A stretch of 59,094 bases of DNA from Prevotella sp. (GTDB lineage Bacteria; Bacteroidota; Bacteroidia; Bacteroidales; Bacteroidaceae), in assembly GCA_022782305.1 (NCBI GenBank), contig JALFPC010000108.1:1-59094 (forward strand), in the 5' to 3' direction. A program made the position numbers and the translations under genes. Position 1 is the first letter of the stretch. Every line of letters begins with the position of its first letter. Below are positions 25,075 through 33,248 of this stretch, one piece after another. The notes under the pieces were generated by a model that did not search any database, had not been told where the DNA came from, and worked only from the letters and a program-made list of their open reading frames with translations.

Positions 25075-27618
25075 ATGAAAAAACACAGTATTTTTTTATT
25101 GTTGCTGATATCGGCATTGCTCGTAGTGGCAATGCCGATAAAGGCACAAATTTCAGGATATATCATAGATGCCGAAAATGGCGATAGCATACCCTTTGCA
25201 AGCGTTATATACAAAGGGCATGGCGTGGCCGTGGCATCAAACATAGGTGGACGCTACTCTATAGCCAGACACAACGGGTGGCAACTCACATTCAGCGCCG
25301 TGGGATATGTGTCGAAAGTGGTAGACGTGACAGCAAAAACACCATCAAAACTCATTGTCAAACTCAAACCCGACAACAAAATGCTCAAAGAGGTGACAGT
25401 GAGAACAAAGAAAAAGAAATACAGCCGCAAGAATAATCCCGCGGTCGAATTGATGCGCAAGGTGATAGACAGGAAAAAGAAAACAGACCTTGACAACCGT
25501 GATTTCTACCAATATAACAAATACCAGAAAATCACACTCGCAATGAATGATATCACTGCCGACACACTCAACTCACCACGATTCAAAAACAGACCATGGC
25601 TCAAAGACCAAATAGAGAAATGCCAGTATAACAACAAACTCATACTGCCTATCTCCGTGGATGAAACAGTGACGCAAAAGATATATCGCAAAGACCCACA
25701 CAACGAGAAATCAATAGTCAAAGGGCAAAACTCATCGGGTGTCAATGACCTCTTCCAAACGGGAGACATACTCACAACTATTCTCAAAGACGTCTTTACA
25801 GATGTCAATATCTATGACGACCAGGTGAGACTGCTACAGTATCCCTTTACGTCTCCCATAGGAAAGAATGCCATAGGATTCTACAGATTCTATATCGAAG
25901 ACACACTATATCTCGACAAAGACAAGTGCATACATCTCCATTTCCTGCCCAACAACCAGCAGGACTTCGGATTCAGGGGAGATATCTATATACTCGACGA
26001 CTCATCATACCAGGTGAAGAGATGCGAACTCTTCATACCCAAGAAGAGCGATGTCAACTTTGTTGAAAACCTTACCGTATTGCAGGAGTTCACGCAACTG
26101 CCCGACAGTTCATGGGTGCTCACCACCGATGATATGGTGGCAGAACTCAAACTGGCAAGCTGGATACAGAGAGCTATAGTGATACGCACCACACGCATGA
26201 GCGACTATGCCTTTGATCCTCTGCCCAAGCAACTCTTCAAGGGTAAGGCGCGTGAGGTAAAAGAGGCTGACGCCATGATGCGCGATGAGGCTTTCTGGAA
26301 CCAGTACCGACAGGTGCACCTCACCCAAAGCGAGAGCCGTATGGATGCCTTCGTAAACAACCTGCAGCAGATAAAGGGATTCAAATATATAATCTTTGGA
26401 GCGAAGGCTTTCATTGAGAACTTTGTGGAAACGGGTAACCCAAGCAAGGTAGACATCGGACCTATCAACACCATGATTACAAGCAATTTCGTTGATGGTA
26501 CCCGACTCAGAGCCAGTGCGCAGACAACAGCAAAACTGCATCCGCATATATTCCTGAGTGGATATTATGCTTACGGCACCAAGACAAATAATCATTACTA
26601 TAAGGGAGACTTCATCTATTCGTTTAACAAAAAGGAATATCTGCCAAGGGAGTTTCCTAAGCGCACTCTCACCTTCAGTTCCTCTTACGATGTCTGCTCA
26701 CCGTCTGACAAGTTTATGAAGACCGACAAGGATAACGTGTTTACGTCTTTCAAGTGGACGAATGTAGACAAGATGATGTTTTACAACAAACAATCAATCA
26801 CCTATGAGCGCGAGGAAGACTGGGGATTCAAGACCACTGCCTATATTAAAACAGAGGAAAACGAAGCATGCGGAAATCTGCATTTCAGACCGCTATCAAC
26901 GGGTATAGACACCAAGATTAGAACAACGGAACTATATGCAGAACTGCGTTTTGCACCCGGTGAGACCTTCATCAATACCAAGCAGCGCAGACTGAAAATC
27001 AATCTCGATGCACCTGTGTTTACCGTAAGCCACACTCTCGGACTCAAGGATGTGCTCGGTGGAGACTACAGATACAACTATACAGAGGCAAGCATCTACA
27101 AGAGATTCTGGATGAACAGTTGGGGTAAGCTCGACTGCTATCTTCGAGGAGGAGTGCAGTGGAATCAAGTGCCATACCCGCTGCTATGCATGCCTGCCAC
27201 CAACCTCTCGTATATCATCCAGGAGCAGACATTCCAGTTGATAAACAATATGGAATTCCTCAACGACCGATTTGTAAGTGCAGACGTGATGTGGGACTTC
27301 AACGGAAAACTATTCAACCGAATACCACTAATCAAGAAACTCAAATGGCGCGAGGTGCTGGGAGTGAAATGTCTCTGGGGTGACCTTAGCGACAAGAACA
27401 ATCCATTACTCGAGCAAAACAAAAACAGCGACATACTCATGGCATTCCCCGACAGAAGCCATGTCATGGACCCCAAGACACCATACGTGGAACTGGTGGC
27501 TGGCATTCATAATATCTTCAAAATTGTGCATATCGAATATACAAGACGAATGAACTATCATGACTATCCTGGTGTGCACAAAGACGGTGTTAGGTTTATG
27601 GTAAGAATGACATTCTAA
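25075..27618 (+). CDS. DUF5686 outer-membrane protein with carboxypeptidase-regulatory-like domain (copy 1)
   Basis: The product has 847 residues when started at the ATG at 25075; the track begins three bases earlier with TTG. A signal peptide (SIFLLLLISALLVVAMPIKAQ) is followed by a CarboxypepD_reg-like beta domain, ISGYIIDAENGDSIPFASV through LTFSAVGYVSKVV. Then come the family block YSRKNNPAVELMRKVI, a periplasmic alpha/beta region, and a C-terminal half with many alternating beta strands ending in MVRMTF, an aromatic end as expected for an outer-membrane barrel. Function is unknown. It is embedded between ino1 and the nucleotidyltransferase gene, so a role in placing or using inositol lipid at the outer membrane is a reasonable inference. 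Confidence 0.85.
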   Translation: MKKHSIFLLLLISALLVVAMPIKAQISGYIIDAENGDSIPFASVIYKGHGVAVASNIGGRYSIARHNGWQLTFSAVGYVSKVVDVTAKTPSKLIVKLKPDNKMLKEVTVRTKKKKYSRKNNPAVELMRKVIDRKKKTDLDNRDFYQYNKYQKITLAMNDITADTLNSPRFKNRPWLKDQIEKCQYNNKLILPISVDETVTQKIYRKDPHNEKSIVKGQNSSGVNDLFQTGDILTTILKDVFTDVNIYDDQVRLLQYPFTSPIGKNAIGFYRFYIEDTLYLDKDKCIHLHFLPNNQQDFGFRGDIYILDDSSYQVKRCELFIPKKSDVNFVENLTVLQEFTQLPDSSWVLTTDDMVAELKLASWIQRAIVIRTTRMSDYAFDPLPKQLFKGKAREVKEADAMMRDEAFWNQYRQVHLTQSESRMDAFVNNLQQIKGFKYIIFGAKAFIENFVETGNPSKVDIGPINTMITSNFVDGTRLRASAQTTAKLHPHIFLSGYYAYGTKTNNHYYKGDFIYSFNKKEYLPREFPKRTLTFSSSYDVCSPSDKFMKTDKDNVFTSFKWTNVDKMMFYNKQSITYEREEDWGFKTTAYIKTEENEACGNLHFRPLSTGIDTKIRTTELYAELRFAPGETFINTKQRRLKINLDAPVFTVSHTLGLKDVLGGDYRYNYTEASIYKRFWMNSWGKLDCYLRGGVQWNQVPYPLLCMPATNLSYIIQEQTFQLINNMEFLNDRFVSADVMWDFNGKLFNRIPLIKKLKWREVLGVKCLWGDLSDKNNPLLEQNKNSDILMAFPDRSHVMDPKTPYVELVAGIHNIFKIVHIEYTRRMNYHDYPGVHKDGVRFMVRMTF

Positions 27619-27629
27619 TATTATCTATT

Positions 27630-28352
27630 ATGAAATACGCGATTATTGCAGCAGGCGAAGGCAGCAGGCTCGCCCAGGAGGGAATAAAAAGTCCGAAACC
27701 ATTGGTAGAGGTGGGTGGAGAGAAACTTATAGACCGACTCATCAGAATTTTTATGGACAACGATGCTGATGAAATCATAGTGATATGCAACGACATATAC
27801 AAAGAGGTGGGCAAGCATCTCAAGGATATACAGCAAAACGGACTCAATGGTAACGAGGTGCCACTGACCATTGTGGTGAAAACCACGCCCAGTTCCATGC
27901 ATAGCTTCCATGAGATTAGTCGCTATCTCAAGCACGGACCATTCTGCATGACCACCGTAGATACCATCTTCGACGAGGGTGAGTTCAAGTCTTACATCTC
28001 TGCTTTTGCTCAGGAGGCAGAAGCTGGCAATGCAGATGCCATGATGGGAGTAACAGACTATATAGACGATGAGAAACCACTCTATGTGGCCACGGCAGAG
28101 GATATGACCATCACGGCATTTCTCGATGAGTCAGACTCTTGCCGCTATATCTCGGGAGGCATCTATGGACTCACACCATCGGCCATCATAACCCTGGACA
28201 AGTGTATGGCGGAGAAACAGAGCCGCATGCGCAATTTCCAAAGGGCACTCATAGCAGACGGGCGCAAGGCTAAGGCATACGCTTTCAGCAAGGTGCTCGA
28301 CATAGATCATGCCGAGGATATAGCCAAGGCTGAGGTTTTCTTAAACAAGTAA
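27630..28352 (+). CDS. Nucleotidyltransferase (NTP-transferase family), probable inositol-phosphate activating enzyme
   Basis: This is a 240-residue cytoplasmic sugar-nucleotidyltransferase-like protein. The nucleotide-binding signature MKYAIIAAGEGSRLAQEG and KSPKPLVEVGG are clear; FCMTTVDTIF corresponds to the metal-binding LD/VD position, and CRYISGGIYG to the later sugar-site loop. Between ino1 and a CDP-alcohol phosphatidyltransferase, the simplest reading is CTP:inositol-phosphate cytidylyltransferase, as in the IPCT/DIPPS pair that makes di-myo-inositol phosphate in thermophiles. That assignment is inference; other sugar phosphates are possible. Confidence 0.8.
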   Translation: MKYAIIAAGEGSRLAQEGIKSPKPLVEVGGEKLIDRLIRIFMDNDADEIIVICNDIYKEVGKHLKDIQQNGLNGNEVPLTIVVKTTPSSMHSFHEISRYLKHGPFCMTTVDTIFDEGEFKSYISAFAQEAEAGNADAMMGVTDYIDDEKPLYVATAEDMTITAFLDESDSCRYISGGIYGLTPSAIITLDKCMAEKQSRMRNFQRALIADGRKAKAYAFSKVLDIDHAEDIAKAEVFLNK

Positions 28353-28430
28353 TCCCAGTAAACAATTAATCCCAGCAAACAAGCAAACAAATAATCCAAG
28401 CAAAACAAACAAAACAGGATAACAAACAGG
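28343..28430 (+). repeat. Degenerate 17-bp repeats beginning in the nucleotidyltransferase stop region
   Basis: AAACAAGTAATCCCAGT overlaps the last codons and TAA of the gene. It is followed by AAACAATTAATCCCAGC, a shortened unit, AAACAAATAATCCAAGC and AACAAAC-rich remnants that run up to the next start codon. Confidence 0.8.
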
Positions 28431-28431
28431 T

Positions 28432-29385
28432 ATGGATATCAAGACTTTCAAGCAGATGCTCAGGGCATCATTCAAATCTGACGATACCGAGGAGACCATC
28501 GACGTGTATTTCACACGTCCCATCGGACTGGCTTTTGCCCTCCTCTGCAGAAAACTTAAGGTGACACCAAACATGGTCACATATCTCTCTATGGTGCTCG
28601 GCATAGCATCGGGAGTGATGTTCTATTATACTGACCTCACACACAACATAATAGGTATACTGCTACTTATGATGGCAAACTTCTGCGACTCTACCGACGG
28701 GCAGTTGGCACGCATGACAGGACAGAAAACCCTTATTGGACGCATGCTCGACGGATTCTCTGGCGACGTATGGTTTGTGGCCATCTATTTTGCCATTGTA
28801 TTCAGAATATGGAACGACCCCATCCCGTTTACTGATGTCAACTGGGAGTGGTGGGGACTGCTCATGTGTGCCGTGGCTGGTATTATATGCCACTCCAAAC
28901 AGTGCTCGCTGTCTGATTATTACAGGCAGATACACCTCTATTTCCTGCTCGGCAAAGAAGGAAGCGAACTCGATGATTCTGTGACACAGAAAGCCATCTA
29001 TGACAACCTGCCCGAGAAAGGAGCTTTCTGGGATCACAAGTTCTATTTCAATTATTACCATTACTGCCGTTCACAGGAGAGCCGCACACCCAATTTCCAG
29101 CGTTTCTACAAGGCCGTGAAAGAGAAATATCCCAATGCCGCCGATATGCCGCAGCAACTCAGGGATGACTTCAGAAAGGGGTCGCTGCCACTGATGAAGT
29201 TTACTAACCTGCAGACGTTCAATTTCCGTGCCATCACACTTTATATCTCATGTCTCATAGGCATGCCGTATATCTATCCCATTGTGGAGATAACAGTCAT
29301 GTCGGGAATGTATCATTATATGCATATTGTGCACGAGAGACTGTCTCAAAGGCTTTATATCAAGTATTTCGAGTCGGCTGCATAA
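28432..29385 (+). CDS. CDP-alcohol phosphatidyltransferase, probable phosphoinositol-lipid synthase
   Basis: This is a 317-residue membrane enzyme of the CDP-alcohol phosphatidyltransferase family, which moves a phospho-alcohol from a CDP donor to an acceptor alcohol. The signature is complete: CDSTDGQLARMTGQKTLIG followed by MLDGFSGD. Hydrophobic helices lie at about residues 50-85, 110-155 and 255-290. An approximately 90-residue soluble insertion between them (from CHSKQCSLSDYYRQIH onward) is longer than in simple phosphatidylinositol synthases. With Ino1 and the nucleotidyltransferase, the likely product is a phosphoinositol lipid, in Bacteroidota usually a phosphoinositol dihydroceramide. 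Whether the donor is CDP-inositol or a CDP-lipid is not decided by the sequence. Confidence 0.85.
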   Translation: MDIKTFKQMLRASFKSDDTEETIDVYFTRPIGLAFALLCRKLKVTPNMVTYLSMVLGIASGVMFYYTDLTHNIIGILLLMMANFCDSTDGQLARMTGQKTLIGRMLDGFSGDVWFVAIYFAIVFRIWNDPIPFTDVNWEWWGLLMCAVAGIICHSKQCSLSDYYRQIHLYFLLGKEGSELDDSVTQKAIYDNLPEKGAFWDHKFYFNYYHYCRSQESRTPNFQRFYKAVKEKYPNAADMPQQLRDDFRKGSLPLMKFTNLQTFNFRAITLYISCLIGMPYIYPIVEITVMSGMYHYMHIVHERLSQRLYIKYFESAA

Positions 29386-29470
29386 CCATAGATCATCTGC
29401 ATAACAATAGATCGGCTGCATAACCATAGATCATCTGCATAGCAAATTAATCATCTGCATAACCACATGA
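29374..29470 (+). repeat. Five tandem 19-20 bp units spanning the phosphatidyltransferase stop codon
   Basis: The first unit, TCGGCTGCATAACCATAGA, encodes the last residues (S-A-A) and stop of the gene. It is followed by TCATCTGCATAACAATAGA, an exact copy of unit 1, and two 20-base variants. The array fills the whole gap to the next gene, and each unit carries TAA or TAG triplets. Confidence 0.92.
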
Positions 29471-29479
29471 ACTCATATT

Positions 29480-31858
29480 ATGACTAGACTACGATATATT
29501 TTTCTTTTGGCAGTCATGATAATTGCTATGGGGGCCAAGGCTCAACTCAACTCAGAATTGAGCACCGACACCAACAAATGGTATAACCGTATGCATACCA
29601 TCACAGAGGTAACAGTGAGTTCAAAACGGCAGAAATATAGTAGAAAAAATAATCCCGCCGTTGAACTCATGCGCAAGGTGATAGCAGCCAAGAAGAGTCA
29701 CGACATACATAATCATGACTATTTCCGCTATGACAGATACCAAAAGGTGATGCTGGCGGTGAATGATGTAAACCTCGAACGCATAGATAGCACCCTCATA
29801 GGCAAAATACCTAATGTGAAAAGCATGGTGGAACCTTGCTTCTTCAACAACAAGATGATACTGCCACTAACCTTCACCGAGACCGTTACAGAAACCTCAT
29901 GGCGAAAGCATCCGTCGAAGGAACTGACGGTGACACGAGGGGAGCGCACAGAGGGGCTCACCACCATGTTTCATACTGGAGATATACTGGCGCAAGTGCT
30001 CAGGGATTTCTTTAAAGATGTGGATATCTACGACAACCAGATACACCTGCTGCACAACACCTTTACATCGCCAATAGGGCGAGATGCCATCGCATTCTAT
30101 CGCTTCTTCATCATTGACACGCTCAATGTGGGCACCGACCGATGCGTGCATCTCCATTTCTCGCCAAACAATAGGCAGGACTTTGGTTTCAGTGGCGATA
30201 TCTTCGTGCTCGACGACTCCTCATATCAGGTGAGGCGCTGTGTCATGAATCTGCCACGCCAGAGTGGTGTAAACTTCGTTGAACAGATGGCCATTAATCA
30301 GGAGTTTGTTATATTGCCCGACGGCAGCCGTGCCCTCACCACCGATGATATGGTGGTGGAACTGTCGTTATATGACTTTATAGACAAGGCCGTGGTGATA
30401 CGTAACACCCGCAATACCAACCACTCTTTTGATGCCATTGCCGATGAGGCCTTTGATGACAAACGAAAGGTAGACAGCATCAAGGTGGCCAAGCAAAAGG
30501 ATGACTTGTTTTGGCATGAGGTCAGACCATTGGCGCTCACCGAGAGCGAGAGTCGCATGTCGTCATTCTTTGAAAGCATGAAGAGCCATAGGTGGTATGC
30601 ATGGGTGTCGACAGGACTCAAACTGCTCATCGAAAACTATATAGACACAGGCACAAAAAATCATCCAAGCAAGGTAGACATCGGACCTATCAACACCTTT
30701 GTATCTTCGAATTTCGTGGATGGACTGCGCACCAGGATAGGAGCACAGACTACCGCTCATCTTATGCCGCAATTCTTTCTCAAGGGCTATTATGCCCACG
30801 GATGGGACAGCAAGAAGGATTATTGGAAAGGCGAGGCCACATTTTCGCTCAACCGCAAGGAATATTCGCCAAATGAGTTTCCGATGCGCAATATCATCCT
30901 GTCTACATCCTATGATGTGTGCTCGCCTTCCGACAAGTATATGACCACCGACAAGGATAATGTGTTTACATCCATGAAATGGACGGATGTAGACATGATG
31001 ATCTTTTCGCGCACAAACCAACTCAAGTTGGTGAGGGAGGAATACAGCGGTCTGAGAACCACATTGCAGTTGACCTCCTCTCACGATACACCATGCGGCG
31101 ACCTAAACTATGTAACCCTCAGCAGGGCAGCAAAGGGCGACATGTCTTCTGAGATGCTCAAAACCACTGAGATAAAACTCGAACTGCGCTATGCGCCAGG
31201 AGAGAAGACCGTGGTTACCAAACAGAGGCGCAAGGCTCTCAATCATGAGGTGCCCGTGTTTACCCTCAGCCATGCCGTGGGAATAAACGGACTGCTTGGC
31301 GGACAATATAACTATAATATCACCGAAGCATCCTATTACCAAAGATACTGGCTCAACAGTTGGGGCAAACTTGATTTCTACCTCAAGGCAGGAGCGCAGT
31401 GGAACCAGGTGCCCTTCCCGCTACTTATCATGCCTGCCGCCAACCTCTCGTATATCATTCAGCCTGCTACGTTTAACCTTATTAACAATATGGAGTTTCT
31501 CAATGATAGGTATGCGAGCATAGATGCCGAGTGGGATATAAACGGCAAGATATTCAATCGTGTGCCATTGGTAAAGAAACTCAAATGGAGGGAGTATCTT
31601 GGTGTGAAGATGCTGTGGGGATATCTCACCGACAAGAATAATCCCTATCTCGAAGCAAATCGGGGTAGTGATATGCTCATGCAGTTTCCGCAGGGTTCCA
31701 ATATCATGAATCCCGACAGACCATATATTGAAATAGTGGCAGGAGTGCATAATGTGTTCAGATTCTTCCGCATTGAATATGTGCGCCGCCTCAATTATCT
31801 CGACCTGCCCACAGCAGAGAAACACGGCATAAGGATTATGTTTAAAGCAAAATTCTAA
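29480..31858 (+). CDS. DUF5686 outer-membrane protein lacking the N-terminal regulatory domain (copy 2)
   Basis: The product has 792 residues and is a paralogue of copy 1 in the same operon. Matching blocks include YSRKNNPAVELMRKVI, PSKVDIGPINT, SYDVCSPSDKYM, TDKDNVFTS and WNQVPFPLLIMPAANLSYII. A signal peptide (YIFLLAVMIIAMGAKAQ) leads directly into a short linker and the KYSRKNNPAVELM block, so the carboxypeptidase-regulatory-like domain of copy 1 is missing. The C-terminus ends in MFKAKF, an aromatic barrel end. Duplication and divergence within one operon suggest the two proteins either work together or serve different partners. Function unknown. Confidence 0.85.
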   Translation: MTRLRYIFLLAVMIIAMGAKAQLNSELSTDTNKWYNRMHTITEVTVSSKRQKYSRKNNPAVELMRKVIAAKKSHDIHNHDYFRYDRYQKVMLAVNDVNLERIDSTLIGKIPNVKSMVEPCFFNNKMILPLTFTETVTETSWRKHPSKELTVTRGERTEGLTTMFHTGDILAQVLRDFFKDVDIYDNQIHLLHNTFTSPIGRDAIAFYRFFIIDTLNVGTDRCVHLHFSPNNRQDFGFSGDIFVLDDSSYQVRRCVMNLPRQSGVNFVEQMAINQEFVILPDGSRALTTDDMVVELSLYDFIDKAVVIRNTRNTNHSFDAIADEAFDDKRKVDSIKVAKQKDDLFWHEVRPLALTESESRMSSFFESMKSHRWYAWVSTGLKLLIENYIDTGTKNHPSKVDIGPINTFVSSNFVDGLRTRIGAQTTAHLMPQFFLKGYYAHGWDSKKDYWKGEATFSLNRKEYSPNEFPMRNIILSTSYDVCSPSDKYMTTDKDNVFTSMKWTDVDMMIFSRTNQLKLVREEYSGLRTTLQLTSSHDTPCGDLNYVTLSRAAKGDMSSEMLKTTEIKLELRYAPGEKTVVTKQRRKALNHEVPVFTLSHAVGINGLLGGQYNYNITEASYYQRYWLNSWGKLDFYLKAGAQWNQVPFPLLIMPAANLSYIIQPATFNLINNMEFLNDRYASIDAEWDINGKIFNRVPLVKKLKWREYLGVKMLWGYLTDKNNPYLEANRGSDMLMQFPQGSNIMNPDRPYIEIVAGVHNVFRFFRIEYVRRLNYLDLPTAEKHGIRIMFKAKF

Positions 31859-31940
31859 TCCGTTATCACTAACTCTATACACTATCAAAAGGTGCTACTT
31901 TGCGCTATTGCAGAGTAATTCCAACCCTATAAAAAACTGA

Positions 31941-31968
31941 ATAAGGAATGTCTCACGACACTCCTTAT
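31941..31968 (+). terminator. Terminator of the inositol-lipid operon
   Basis: ATAAGGAATGTC and GACACTCCTTAT form a 12-bp stem with one mismatch and the loop TCAC, followed by a T-rich stretch (CCCATTTGTTTTC). It lies 80 bases after the second DUF5686 stop and is the first strong terminator candidate since 22.1 kb. The remaining sequence to 32080 is AT-rich without a gene. Confidence 0.7.
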
Positions 31969-32080
31969 CCCATTTGTTTTCTAACTAACTTATTATCAAC
32001 TATTCATTACTCATTCTGAATTTCGATGCAAAGGTAAGCATATTATTGTAAAAATGTATGCTATTTTTGTAAAAAAACCA

Positions 32081-32094
32081 CGTAAACGTTTGCG
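32081..32094 (+). promoter_or_regulatory. Palindromic site, possible LacI-family operator
   Basis: CGTAAACGTTTGCG is an imperfect palindrome with the central AAACGTTT typical of LacI/CcpA-type operators. It overlaps the -33 region of the promoter in front of the LacI-family gene, which suggests autoregulation. Confidence 0.5.
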
Positions 32095-32112
32095 AATATC
32101 AATAATTTGCTG

Positions 32113-32121
32113 TACATTTGC
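32113..32121 (+). promoter_or_regulatory. -7 box for the LacI-family regulator
   Basis: TACATTTGC matches TAnnTTTGC. It lies inside the start region of the ORF track (32107), so the real start is downstream, at 32146. Confidence 0.65.
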
Positions 32122-32145
32122 ATGGAAAGAAACAATCTACTACGT

Positions 32146-33183
32146 ATGAACAATGTCAGAAAGCGCACTTCTCTCAAGGACCTTGCCAAGGAACTGGGCG
32201 TGAGCATAGCCACAGTGAGCAGGGCATTGAGAAACAGTCCTGAGATAGGAAAAGAAATGCAGGAAAAGGTCAAGACCCTTGCCAAGCAATTAAACTATCG
32301 CCCCAATCCCTTTGCCCGAAGTTTGAGGCGCGAGGCTCCCAAGGTTATAGGGGTGGTGGTGCCTAATCTTGTGACGCATTATTATGCTGCTGTGCTCGAT
32401 GGTATTGAAGAGGAGGCTACCAAGCATGGATACTCGGTGATCAGTGCAAATAGCCATGAGGACAAGGAAGCAGAGGCCCACATCATAGACAATTTCATAG
32501 ATATGCACGTAGAAGGGATAGTGGCATGCCTGTCGCAGGAAACAACCGACTATTCTCATTTCGAAGAAATCATGGACATGGGCATACCATTGGTCTTCTT
32601 CGGTCGCACATGCTTCAGCGACAATATCTCGTCGGTAACTGCCAATGGCGATGAAGCGGCACAGATGGCCACCCAGCACCTCATAGACACGGGTAGCAGA
32701 AGGATTGCCTTTATAGGTGGCCCCAATCATCTCGACATGGTAAAAAGGCGCAAGCACGGATATCTCGAGGCATTGCGCGAAAACAGGTTGCCTATAGACC
32801 GTAACCTCGTGGCATGTGGAAAGATTGACTATGAGTGGGCACTACAGGCCACCAAAGAGTTGCTCTCAATGCCCGAAAGGCCTGATGCCATATTGGCATT
32901 CAATGATATAGTAACATTTGCAGCCTTTACGGCAATAAAAGATATGGGGCTGGAGATACCCAAGGACGTGGCACTCATAGGTTTTACTGATGATGCTCAT
33001 GCTGCCTACGTCACACCACGCATGTCGGCCATCGTAGACCAGTCAAACCTAATGGGAGTCACTGCATGCCAGTTGCTGCTCAAGGCCATCAATGGCGACA
33101 GCAAGATATACAAGAAGATAGTGCCACAGCAGTTGGTGATACGCGACACCTCGGCAAAATGTAGTAATGCCAATAACAAATAA
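32146..33183 (+). CDS. LacI-family transcriptional regulator
   Basis: This is a sugar-responsive repressor or activator of about 345 residues. The helix-turn-helix is at the N-terminus: TSLKDLAKELGVSIATVSRA followed by LRNSPEIG, with the hinge RPNPFARSLRRE. The periplasmic-binding-protein-like effector domain follows (VIGVVVPNLVTHYYAAVLDG, GSRRIAFIGGP, PDAILAFNDIVTF, FTDDAHAAYVTPRMS). The start at 32146 is chosen because the promoter overlaps the two earlier candidates. It lies 65 bases upstream of the sensor/AraC regulator and a GH31 gene, so it probably controls the same glycan response. A LacI-type palindrome lies in its own promoter. Confidence 0.93.
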   Translation: MNNVRKRTSLKDLAKELGVSIATVSRALRNSPEIGKEMQEKVKTLAKQLNYRPNPFARSLRREAPKVIGVVVPNLVTHYYAAVLDGIEEEATKHGYSVISANSHEDKEAEAHIIDNFIDMHVEGIVACLSQETTDYSHFEEIMDMGIPLVFFGRTCFSDNISSVTANGDEAAQMATQHLIDTGSRRIAFIGGPNHLDMVKRRKHGYLEALRENRLPIDRNLVACGKIDYEWALQATKELLSMPERPDAILAFNDIVTFAAFTAIKDMGLEIPKDVALIGFTDDAHAAYVTPRMSAIVDQSNLMGVTACQLLLKAINGDSKIYKKIVPQQLVIRDTSAKCSNANNK

Positions 33184-33248
33184 ATAACATCAGAAAAAAC
33201 TAAAGAACCAATATCCTATCTACATATTATATCGCACTCAACACGATT

